Shown: piece by piece, positions 10,792-21,178 of the stretch | Numbering within the stretch: the first letter of the stretch is position 1 | How the letters are laid out: each line of letters begins with the position of its first letter | NCBI GenBank assembly: GCA_010015805.1 | Contig: ML978121.1 | Span: 868,001 to 932,000, forward strand | Source of the DNA: Rhizodiscina lignyota | Lineage: Eukaryota > Ascomycota > Dothideomycetes > Aulographales > Rhizodiscinaceae | Length of the DNA stretch: 64,000 nucleotides | Direction of reading: 5' to 3' | Position numbers and translations under genes: made by a program | The notes under the pieces: generated by a model | Told to the model about the DNA's origin: nothing | What the model saw: only the letters and a program-made list of their open reading frames with translations | The model's database searches: none

Positions 10792-12304
10792 TCTCAACAA
10801 ATAAGAAGGGCGAGAATCGTTCAACGAATATGCTCGTACGTAGGGCTCGAAGCGAAGGTTACCAAAGAATGTACTGCATCCATGGCATCAGCTCCTTTTC
10901 AATATAACCCTTCTTAGTCCAAGCGGGTGCAAGGCTGAAGGATCATCAGCACAGCAACATCAATAGCTTTCGAGCTATCATTTGAACGCATTGATTCGCA
11001 TTAGACGATGCACATGTTGGGTCATTGGATGTAAATTGCATAAAAACATTGGCTGTGCATGCACACTGAGCCGAAAACAGGGAGCGCCAAAAGACGAAGC
11101 CAATGCGGTTACCCGCGGTGCGTTGGCTTCAGCCTTCTGCTACATTCTGAATTTCGCAGATGGCTAAGTGGCTTGAACTAACCAACAGTTCAAGGACATG
11201 AGACGATAGATGACCGACGGTCAAAACCAACGGCATCTATGGAATGAGAATGAGAAAATGAATTGATACTTCAAAGCTACAAGTTCCGTCTGGCGCTACT
11301 GACTTCTCAAGAGGGAATGTACTAGAGCTTAAGTAACATTTGATTCCCGTGAGGCTGCACTTCAGCCTCGTTAATAAAGTAAATAGGACGCGGAGGTGGC
11401 AGCCTCGTAAGCGGCATTGGTAGTTGGTACACCGTCAGTGTTCCCATCCAATCAATCGTAATCAAGCTTTGTTTGAACTGTTTGAACTTTCTTGGTTTCA
11501 TAACTTAATTATTATAGCATTCGTTAATTAAAAAGACCTTTAAAGCTTTAATACCATAAAACTTATTATTCTCATTCTAAAGATTTAATTTTCATTCTAA
11601 AAACACTGTCGTTTAAAAGATCTTTATTATAATCAAATGTGGTTGCTTGGTAAACGATTTAAATCGATTTAGATTATTGATATCAAATCAAATTAAATCA
11701 AACTATTATATAATCAAATATTATCCAATCAAACAAAACCGTTTGGCATTTGATTTGATGGGGACACTGTGCACCGTAGCTTCAAATCTGACGTGGTTGT
11801 CGTGGTCAATGATGTTTGGCCTAGCGTCGACATTTTAACTACTCCAAAAGTAAGCTGAACAGTGCACTAACCTCCGGTACTCCTTTTCTCGCCCGCCACA
11901 TCCTTCATATCTCTTTCCCTTTGCGTGTATTTCTCGCCCTATCCGTTTCGATATACGGGCAACTTGATTCGAAATTGCCGGGACTACGCAGTAATGGGTA
12001 CAACAGGCTATCATAAATGCACAGACGGAAACTGTATGCATTCCTTTTCGGCAGTTGAACATCTCTCTACTCCGCATTTTCTAACCCACGGCGAGGATCT
12101 ACCGCCGAGATTCACCGTGAGTATAAGATGTTCCCAAGCCGAGTTGTAAAGATAGAAACACATCAATCTTACAAAGTTGTCGCGGCCTTTCATACTTTTG
12201 CGCAAGTAGCCTTGACTCTCGATTAGCCACTGCACAACCTGTACCATATCCCATTTCTTGCTTTATTTCAGCATTTCGTCCTTTTCCACTCTGCTTTACT
12301 TAAA
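10792..12304. other. gene-free stretch holding a MITE
   Basis: 1.5 kb without a supportable gene. It contains the AT-rich hAT-type MITE at 11436-11769. The last part probably carries the promoter and 5' leader of the SDR that starts at 12305. Confidence 0.5.
11436..11769. mobile_element. hAT-type MITE, 334 bp, non-autonomous
   Basis: The ends are inverted repeats. The left end reads cagtgttcccatccaatcaa; the right end, on the other strand, reads cagtgtccccatcaaatcaa, which is 18 of 20 matching. A further gctttgtttga/gttttgtttga match reaches about base 41. Immediate flanks are tacaccgt (11428-11435) and tgcaccgt (11770-11777), an 8-bp target-site duplication with one mismatch. Eight-bp duplications and CAGTG ends are hAT traits. 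The interior is very AT-rich, with short aatcaaat repeats and no coding frame. The flank mismatch is a TpG-to-TpA change, the direction expected from repeat-induced point mutation (RIP). Confidence 0.82.
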
Positions 12305-13237
12305 ATGAGTGCACCGCCCGATCACTGGGGCAACAATTTCACGACTAATCACTCGAGAGCCGAAGGGCCTACCGATCCGTCCAACAACCAGCTCCCTCCC
12401 AACTTCGTAGTTGTGGTCACAGGAGCTGGAAAGGGCCTGGGATATCATATAGCCCTTGCCTACGCCAAAGCCGGTGCCCATGGCCTATGTATCTCCTCAA
12501 GGACTCAGAAAGACTTGGATGATCTGTCTGCAGAGCTGCGTGGCATCAACCCAAAGCTTGACATACTCGCCCGCACCTGCGACACTCGCAAGATCGAAGA
12601 CGTGATCAAGCTCGCAGATGAGGTGAAGGGACGTTTCGGCCGTGCGGATGTTGTCATCGCCAACGCGGGCGTCATTTCGAATTACATCTACGACGGACCG
12701 GACGGCAGTAACCGCCGCCTCCCGATCGGGGTGATCGAAGACGACGACTTCGCACGCGTTATCGATATTAATCTAACCGGCTCATGGCGAGTGGCGCGAT
12801 ACTTCGTGCCTCTTCTCCGAGATACCGAGGACGGAGCCAAGACGTTCATTGTGATCAGCAGTGCCGCAGCGCACTGCGAGGACAGCAAACTGACGCCAAT
12901 AGCGTACAACTTGAGCAAGATAGCAACCAACCGGATGGCAGAGCATATCCATAATGACCATTACGCCAAAGACGGGATCCTGGCGTATGCTGTTCATCCT
13001 GGAGCGGTGGTGACGCCGCAGACGGAGCTGCACAGTACGCAGAAAGGAGATCTATGGGAACGGATTCTGGGTGACGATATCGGGCTATGCGGGGGTTTCC
13101 TGACGTGGTTGACTAAGGAGAGGCGAGACTGGCTGTCCGGGAGGTACCTGCGAGCGAACTGGGATGTTGAAGAGCTGGAGAAGAAGAAGGATGAGATCGT
13201 ACAAGGAGACAAGCTAAAGTTCCGAATGGTCATATGA
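12305..13237 (+). CDS. short-chain dehydrogenase/reductase (SDR), catalytically intact
   Basis: A single exon of 310 residues with a classical Rossmann SDR core. The cofactor motif is TGAGKGLGYH, the central strand motif is NAGV, and the catalytic Ser region is VISSAAAH. The catalytic pair is YNLSK (Tyr201, Lys205). The C-terminal block (WLTKERRDWLSGRYLRANWD, ending KLKFRMVI) is shared with the second SDR at 54862-55785, so the two are paralogues. The substrate is unknown. There is no targeting peptide, so it is probably cytosolic. The N-terminal 35 residues before the core are polar and probably flexible. Confidence 0.93.
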   Translation: MSAPPDHWGNNFTTNHSRAEGPTDPSNNQLPPNFVVVVTGAGKGLGYHIALAYAKAGAHGLCISSRTQKDLDDLSAELRGINPKLDILARTCDTRKIEDVIKLADEVKGRFGRADVVIANAGVISNYIYDGPDGSNRRLPIGVIEDDDFARVIDINLTGSWRVARYFVPLLRDTEDGAKTFIVISSAAAHCEDSKLTPIAYNLSKIATNRMAEHIHNDHYAKDGILAYAVHPGAVVTPQTELHSTQKGDLWERILGDDIGLCGGFLTWLTKERRDWLSGRYLRANWDVEELEKKKDEIVQGDKLKFRMVI

Positions 13238-14454
13238 AAGAGTACAATTGCATACTGAATTTCCTTTCACATATTGATTGTATCCACTAAATGCACAACA
13301 TAACGCTTAGACAGGACCCTTTGAGGCTGACCTCGATATTAATATCACAGGATCATTTGGCGTGTTGAACGACGGCTCAATTGTAGTCTGAATTCGCTCG
13401 ATCCTCAGTGCAACAACGGGGCCACAGTATTGCCAGATTGCCAGTATTGTTTGTGGAATAGAGCCGGCGTGCTTGTCGAGCGATCGTTTCAATATAGATG
13501 GAATCCAGTCAAAGCCTGTGGCACAGCTTCTGGAGACCCTCGAGAGTCTACCCTTGATAGTCGAACGGAGAGGCCGCCATACAGGCCAGACGGTGATTGG
13601 ATCATACCTGGAGTCCCTTGATCTGGAGTACAACAACTTGTGCAAAAGCTATGAGATTGCCCCGGGTTCCTTTCCTTCAATTTCTGCACCGGCTGTCAAC
13701 CTTCATTTATAATATATCCAGTATCCGTTTGGTCGGGAGCACAACGGCGTCAACAGGGGCCTGCAAGACCGCCGCTGACTTGTATCTTTGATCCGGGCCT
13801 GTTCGTCAAGCATCTATTCGAATATATGCCGACCTCGTACATGATTGAGCAAATGACTTGTACATTAGCTCTCGAGCTAGCAGCCAGCACTCTTCCAGAC
13901 TTTCAGTTCCGTGCGTGGAGGCCGAACAAAGCCGCTCTCCACAGGTTAAACCCCTTGATTCCAGCAACGATTGGGCGTGTATGCGATTGGATACGGAACC
14001 CACTCGTATAACTAGAGCAGACATGTGGAGTTTCGCGTATTTTACCAGATGCGTGTATTGACGACAGCGAATGCAAGCTGTAAAGTTAGATACCAGGTCC
14101 GAAATCCTAAGAGGGTGCTTGAATTCGACAGTCGAGCGAGGCTGTGCCTAGTTATGTACGGAGTCCCTTCACCCTGTGTAAGACAACTTGTGGAATATAT
14201 ACATTTCACGAAACGTGTGAGGTGAAGGCAGAGTCTCAGACGAGGGGGCAGAATGTCTAAGTCAAAAGCCGCAAAACAGACGAATTCAGACGGTGGCAAG
14301 GCACGTGTGCAGTTGCTCACGGGATCTGATCACGGCATGCACACAAGCTTGTGGAGTTGAAATATTGTAGAGAGAAAGAAGTCATTCCGTTGTCATTCAA
14401 TGGCATGTGAGCCCGTCACCAAAACCGCAAGAAGAGAATCGTGCCCATTGGGCC
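13238..14454. other. intergenic, no supportable gene
   Basis: 1.2 kb between the convergent SDR and the unrecognised five-exon gene. Two overlapping opposite-strand frames near 13307-13712 look mildly protein-like, but they match no family and lack a splice context. Confidence 0.45.
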
Positions 14455-15540
14455 CTACTGCTTCACAACCTCCACCTCCATCTCGTACTCGTCCTCCTCC
14501 AGCTCCACCTTCACGCCTAGGACGCGCTTCTCTCCACTCGTCAACTCCTTCTTCTTCTGCTTGCCAGCAGCCTTGGCAGGGGTCTTGGGCTTCGCCGGGG
14601 TGCCCTTGATCTGCGCGAGCTTCTTGGACTTCTCCTCGTTGTTGCGGCGATTGTTCGCCTTGCGCTGTCGGTTTGTATTAGCAAAACATGGTCATGTTGA
14701 TGATTGGGCGTTGTACATACCGTGAACGAGGCCTTGGGCGCGTTCACAACAATGAGGGCCTTGTGGCCGTCCATCACCTCAATAGAGGCCGACTTCCACT
14801 TCTGCGATGTATTAGAGATTGTGTGGGTGCGATGAAGTTGAGAAGAATGCGACACATACCGAGAGAGTGTTGCAGACTTCCGCCATTCGTTCCTTGAACT
14901 TCAGGCCCTTGTCAGTCGCGCCGGCCTGGTCAATCTGCTCGTTGAGGGATGAACCCTCCAGGTGAAGATCGATAGCAAGCTTCTGTTGAGTGGGCTTTGT
15001 TAGTATAACACAGTGCTTGAATGATAAATGAGAATGGATGACATACGACAACTTGCATCGCGCGCGCCTCATACTCCTCTTCCTTGAATCCACCCTTGAG
15101 GATGCGATTGCCGCGGCGTCCCTCGTGCACAGGGTTGTCCAAGATGCCATCGACGTTCTGCAGAGCCTGCGAGACCTGGGCGGCGTAGGAGGTGAACGCT
15201 TTGTCGCCAGCCTTCGTGCCCAGCTTGGGGACAGTGTTGTCGGGGTGGGGAGGCTTCCAGCCCTTCTTGTTGAGGATGGCTTCGGCATCGGCCCAAGTCT
15301 TGAGCTTGCCGGACCACGGCATGGGATCGCGATTGATGATCAAGGGCTTGCGAAACTATGTTAGTAAGAAATATCGTGGTGAAAAGTGTTAACAAGGTGT
15401 GGAACAAGCGACGTAGCGCCGTCAAATGCTGGCGGCAGCTTGCGCTTAAGACTCACAGAGGCGCTCCTGTAATCCGTCTCGTCGCCGAGGACAGAATCAT
15501 CATCGGCGCTGTCATAGTATTCAGAAACGTTGTCGGACAT
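14455..15540 (-). CDS. unrecognised basic protein, five exons, all introns phase 0
   Basis: Exons are 15540-15457, 15355-15047, 14982-14860, 14801-14721 and 14658-14455, giving 266 residues. Donors are gtgagt or gtatgt, and every exon length is a multiple of three. The N-terminus is acidic (SEYYDSADDDSVLGDETDY). The core has Trp-rich motifs (PMPWSGKLKTWADAEAILN, KKGWKPPHPDN) and a charged stretch (RILKGGFKEEEYEARAM). The tail is Lys/Ala/Pro-rich (TPAKPKTPAKAAGKQKKK), then strongly acidic (ELEEDEYEMEVEV). No membrane segment or signal is visible. The basic tail suggests nucleic-acid or ribosome contact, but that is only inference. I do not recognise the family. Confidence 0.82.
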
Positions 15541-17284
15541 GTTGAATGCGTAGGTGCGACGGGAGTGTAGACGTGAGCAGAGCTTGAAAGATCGAAAGCG
15601 GTCAACGCGAAACACCTGAACACTAGCAAGCAATCAGTATTTTGCTCTCGAAAATCGGGCGAAGCGAATAATATCAGCACTGTAAGGATCAGGATGAACA
15701 AGCATGAACGTACCGTTGTATGCTTGAAAACCCGCGCGCACCAGAGTTGTTTCGTGGAGGAGAAGGAGGAAAGGTTGAGGCAACAAGGTGGATTTTTATA
15801 GGCACGCTGCAGAGCAACTAAGATTGCAGAGATCGCACGATCTCCCCATTCGTGTTGAAGTCCCGATTAGTGCTGAAGCAAAATAAACAAGAGGTGTTAT
15901 CAATAGACGACTCTGCCCGACAGTAGCCGAAAGCTTCGTTGAATGGAAGAAACGAACGGCATTCTCTGCACCACAACATAACAACACAAGCACCGTGCGA
16001 GGTGTATAATGAGCAAGTACTGTGCAGCCTAACTTAGGGCCAGTGTGTGGCGCAATCGAGAAGATCATACTAGTCCGAAGGTAAAGTGTTAGTTATTAGT
16101 AGCTTAGGCACTGTCGGGACAGAGTTTCTCGACCAACACTCACTTGGCGGCTAAAGCCGAAACTGGGAGGCGTCTGGCCTAACTAGAGATCGTATCTAAT
16201 CAAATGCAGTGGTTTGAGATAGCAGAGGGCCTGTTCTTTTTCCGAAAACGGTTTAGGACGAAATTGACGATTCGAGACGTTGTCCACTTGTGGTTCTCTC
16301 CTTCATTCTGTTTTTGCCATCTCTTTAGGTAACGACATTCCTGATAGTAAAATCTTCTTGCCGTCTTTCATTCTCAGTCCAAATGCACGTGCGGTCGAGT
16401 GGGTGAGCTGGAGTCTGATGAGCGTCGTCGAGCAGGCGGAATCTTGAGCATCCTTGAGCAGTCATTCTGTCATTTCCGTCCTGTGCTTCTCCACATCACC
16501 TCACTCCGTCTCTTATCTCCTTGATTCTCTCTATTCGAACTTCCAAGGCCTGTTCGCGAATTCACTTTGCACGCGATGTGATAGTGCACCACCAGAACTC
16601 GACCACGTCCACGTCCGTTTCGGCTTCTGCCGCAAATCTTATGCAATTATAGTTAGATCAGACGCAGCAAGATGGAGACTGGATGAAAGAGACTGCCTTT
16701 GAAATGAAGTGCGGTGGAAAGTCGATGATGGGGTAAGCAAAAGGAGGAGATCGACGACAGACTGAACTTTCCGCGACTGCTTCGTCAGGAGTAGATCCAT
16801 TTCCCGGATCTTTCACTTGTCCTACGTTCCATGGGGTAAACTCTTGTTTGCAGAGTCCTCGCTAGATTGATAGAGCCTGAGAGCGAGGTTGACGAGGCAA
16901 ATGAACGTCGATGGAGTTATTCCCGGACTCGGCTTGTCCCGGAGGCCAGCCAGCCCTGCCTAATAATGCAGGTACCAGAGCATTACGCTACAATATCAGG
17001 ATATCACCATGGGCTCTTTTGAATTGCAAGAAAAGAGGAATATCAATATCATTACTTGTCGAATGCTCTATGGGGTATAAGACCTCCTTCCACTTGCATT
17101 GACGCGGGTACCATTACATTTACACAGCCTCCCCCAGTCCGAACGTGTCTGCCAGACCAAAGCATCAGAAAGCCGCAAGAACTTCCTGCCATATGCAAAT
17201 TTTATACATGAATGCGCGCACGAACTCATTTCACGGAAAACAAAAACGCTGGTCTCTGACCGGATAAAAAGACCCCCAAGCGCC
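15541..17284. other. intergenic, no supportable gene
   Basis: 1.7 kb between two minus-strand genes. The right part includes the 3' flank of the GT34-like gene; the left part holds the promoter and 5' leader of the five-exon gene. Frames here are short and of unusual composition. Confidence 0.5.
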
Positions 17285-18503
17285 TTATATTTGCTTCTCT
17301 TCCTTGTAGAAGGTGCTCCGCATGTCCAAAAACTCCCGATGCCGGTCTTCAAACATAGCGCCTGCCAGCGACTTTGCCACAGATGCCATCAGCATGTCCT
17401 GCTTGCTAGTCCAGACATGGCGGACGAAGAGCCCGTAGCACCCTGAGTGGCTCTCTGGAAATCCGTTTGCCTCTGTACATGGCAGCTCACGAATGTCCTC
17501 TTTCTCTTCAAAATCATAGCGAATGTAGTTGCCCATTGCGCCTTGATCTGTCGGCTTTCCCGGGGAATTGTGTTTGAAATTCGAGCAATTCGTGTATTTG
17601 CTATCCTCCTCCGGGCACGATGCCCATGCATCGAGAATGTCATGGGTTCGTGGATTGTTTTGCGCAATGATGAAGCCGGTATTGAGATATCTCCGCCCAA
17701 AACTGTCCTTGTTGTTGTCGGAATTGGGGTCGAGAGCCATGGCAAGGCCCGTTTGGTGGGGGATGATCCGCCAGTAATTCAATAGCCATTCAAAGGGGAG
17801 GTCGAGGTGATAAAAGATTGCGTCGGAATCGACGTAGATGCACACATCGTGCTTTTTAAGGATTTGGGAGATGATAGGCGGTTTTCGCCACGACGGGCGA
17901 CGGTCAGTGGGCGTCTCGGAGCGGATGTAGTAATATTTATAGCCATGTATTTGAGCTGCATGAGCGTTGGTGTCAGGCTTGTGAATACGCTCAAAAAACG
18001 GCAGGTTTCCACTGGGAGCAACTCACCATACATGTAGTGGTTCAGCACACCGGCTGACAAGCCATTTGCGGTGTCAAAATTCCATGACTTTTCGTTGAAA
18101 ATCTGGCCATCTGTGTCTCTCGCCCGATCATCGAGGTCTATAATGCATAATCGCTGGCCGAGAGAATCGGTCCAGAGGGCTTCTCCTTCGCGCTGCCATT
18201 CTTGTCCGCCAAACTCCTTATAACTCTCTGCGTGGACGGGTATCGACGGTGAATGGAGGGCGCGGAAGAGGTCGCGCAGTTCGCTCTTCGAGAAAGGATT
18301 CTTGATCGGCCTGTGAAGTGAAAGGCTCAAATTAGCTTATTCCAGGCGCAAAAGGTCTTGTTTGAGGCGCACCAGCTGTTCGACCTGAAGTCTTGAAAGG
18401 AGTCGGTATGCCGAAGGGAGAGCCAAGCGAGTGTAGCGAACAGGACGAGAGTGATAGCAGCAATATACGGCAGCTTCACCGCTCGTCTGAGTTGTGCAGA
18501 CAT
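17285..18503 (-). CDS. galactosyltransferase-like protein, GT34 (GMA12/MNN10 type)
   Basis: Three exons (18503-18385, 18310-18027, 17955-17285) encode 357 residues. The ATG at 18503 directly precedes a signal anchor (LPYIAAITLVLFATLAWLSL), which makes a type II Golgi protein. The family core is in order: LCIIDLDDRAR, NHYMYAQIHGYKYYYI, the metal-binding motif VCIYVDSDAIF, LNTGFIIAQNNPRTHDIL, and a C-terminal HVWTSKQDML. GT34 enzymes transfer alpha-galactose or mannose to N- or O-glycans. The first intron has a weak donor (gtcgaa), but reading phase and family continuity support it. The second intron is gtgagt..tgcag and splits the YAQIHGY motif. Confidence 0.85.
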
Positions 18504-21178
18504 AGGGTGCGCTGCAGCGCTCACTCTCAGGTCCACGTTGGGATCTCTGAGCGTGACGATGTGTGATGTTTGAGGTGTGTTCCGCGAGAGGCGCTCTGGG
18601 GATGTGCGACTTTTGGCTTTCTCCCGTGCTCCGACTAGAGGCAGAATTATTATTGAAAACGCGGCAAGGGCTACTAAAAAGGCTCCTGAAGCACGCGGTA
18701 GGGGTAGGTCGTTAAAACGCGGCCGCCAAAGGGAGACGGGGATACGGGCTTTTCATAACTCTCCAGCCACCAGCTAATAGACGGTAGAGCTACGCGACAG
18801 CTTGAGCTTTGATCAGTTCCGGCTTAGAGGATAGGGATTGCAGAGGCGAGCGGGGTGAGTGGCTCTGGGCGAGTAAAGCGCGTGCGACTCCTTTTCTGAG
18901 GCTGTGATGCGCCAAGGAGCCAGCTGCTCGTCCACCCAACCGCGTCCGCTGCAAATTCGTCGCCAAGCACGAAGCGGCTATGTCGGGAGCAGCGTGAAAG
19001 GCCTCTAGTGCGCGCAAAGCAGGTCTAATTCGCCCATTCGCCAAGATTGGCCGTGCCCCATTGCATCAGGAGATTAGTTCCCTGAATCCCTAGACCTCTG
19101 CCGCCCGTTCACCTGCGAAACAAGCCTCGGGCCTCGAGGCTACGACGTGATTCTCTCTCCGCCTTTCACTGTCGTCACTACGATAACTGTGATGTTGAGT
19201 CTGCTGTCTCCCAATCCGGCCCTCATGCATGACCACGCGTACACAACACCTAGCCACGTAGGTCCCCGAACGGAGATCAACCAACGCGCAAGGGGGTCCC
19301 TGAGACACTGCCATATAAAGCCTGCATTGCCCCGCAACCCTGTCAGAATTTTCAGTGCGTATAGCATTCTTTAGCTGTCCAATCCGGCTACGTTGGTGGT
19401 GATCTCTCTACTAAGCATCGCCTATCTTCCTCCCCATGTCACGAGGGCATTCCGCAGCCATTGAGCTCGTCTATTCTTCAAAAGCGCACCAATTACGCTC
19501 GAGGACGACAGAATCCTGTTTCTCAGAAAAGAAAATCGAATGCACAGGGGCTTATACCCGGGCGAGCCTCTCCCGCCACTACAGCTGCAGCAGTCTGCAA
19601 GGCAAGCTGCAAGCCCCTCATGGTCTCGGTGGCGCAGCAGTCTCTGAAACGTCGAAGATCCTCTACCGAAATCGAACGTCAGGTGGCGAGTCTGATGGCT
19701 GAAGAGCCGAATATAACATGTAGCGGAGTAAAATGCGTAAGACGGCATTGTACAAGCGAATCCATCAACTCCAACGATATTTATTTGGCGCGGAAATACT
19801 TGCTTGATGAAAAAACGGAGACCGGAGACAAGGAGAAACTCCGTTGCCCTTGAATACGCCTCTTAATCTGTGCCTGCAGGGCAATCTATCTATCACGTGG
19901 ATTTTCGCCCTGCATCTGAACTCGCGTTTGAAACGTATGCGCCAATTGCGGGTTTTCGAAGAGTTCTCGCACACCAGCAGACTCGCGCCTACTTCCTCAG
20001 CTGGTCTTGGGTAGGAAAACTTGGACGTCCCATCCCGCAGTGGGGACATTCCTCCTGTTGTCCCTTTGCATGGTCGATCTAGATAAAGCGTCCTCCTGGA
20101 ACTTATCGTATAACCAAGTGGCCTCGGTTTAGCACAGATCCAGCTGCCTCTCGTGATCGCACGAAGGACTTCATGACCGAAGACACCTCCGATCAGGAGT
20201 GCCAGGCTCAGGGTCACTAATCATTCATTTCGACGCCTAACATGTTGCGATTTTGGGTCTCGAATAATTATACCGCAAATCCAGCCGCGCTGGACGACGA
20301 GGCAGCACATAGAGAGTCGCCATCGGTATCTTTTTTATGCGGATGCGTAGAGAGCATCAAAGCGAGAGGTCTGGTTCGTGCAGCCTGCTTGACTCAGGAT
20401 CTTGAAGTCAAGATCTTTAATGGGGCGGGACTGAACATGGGGCGGGACTGAACATGGATGAAGCATGCACCAAATAAGGTATATCATTTTCTGCGAAGAT
20501 GTCCCTTGTTGGTTCCGCCGTACACTCGTGTGATATATTGGCCTTGAAATCCCTTTCCGCCCCAAGACATCCATATGCAGCCCTGCAGCCCTGCCCAGGG
20601 TATCGTAATGCTGCCATCCCAGAAAACCCCAACTTCTATCCTGCTTAGTTTACGCCCATTAGCCCAAAATCTATAACTTTTCAAAAATGAGTATCTACAT
20701 AAGGTCAAACGGAAGCGCCCTAGGAATCTCCAAAAGAAGTAGCCATCGTCAGGTAAACCTCGCCGCATGCTCCCATTCCGTTCATACCATCATTGCGGAT
20801 CCTCGTGAAAGGAGGGGATGCTGCTATGAGATTCATTCCAGCTCGAGAGCGAACAAAACCAGCGAAGTGATTAATGAGAGGAGTGTAGCCGCGCCGACAT
20901 CCTGTGAATAATACAATAAAGCGCTGTCGAACATAGACGTAGAGCAGCACTCGCAAAAGGACTAGTGACCGTCAGTCAATCAATCAAGCAGACACTTTAT
21001 CAAACGGAAAGGTCTGATTCTCGGGACGTGCATCCAATACTGCCCCGCTCAGCGTAGCAAGGTGTATCGATCGGCCGCAAATCGAAGGGCCTTAACGCAC
21101 GTTTAGCGGATTGTGCAATCCATCGTTAGCTCGGGCTGCCGGACCGATATGGTCTTTTCAAAATCCGAGACGAGTGAT
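18504..21178. other. long gene-poor stretch
   Basis: 2.7 kb with no supportable gene. One plus-strand frame at 19461-19853 (130 residues, Arg/Ser-rich) is the longest, but it has low complexity and no recognisable motif. A two-copy 17-bp tandem repeat lies at 20420-20453. Confidence 0.45.
20420..20453. repeat. 17-bp direct tandem repeat, two copies
   Basis: The unit atggggcgggactgaac occurs twice, head to tail and perfectly. Nothing around it suggests a gene. It may be a recent slippage duplication. Confidence 0.8.

Noticed and set aside
11436-11769. AT-rich block first considered as a RIP-degraded retroelement or an origin
   Set aside because: Terminal inverted repeats with an 8-bp target duplication define a small hAT-type element instead.
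13307-13712. Overlapping opposite-strand frames of 112 and 79 residues
   Set aside because: Both look mildly protein-like, but they overlap each other and match no family; at most one can be real and neither has support.
19461-19853. 130-residue plus-strand open frame
   Set aside because: Arg/Ser-rich, no motif, no splice or promoter context, and it lies in a stretch with many similar chance frames.
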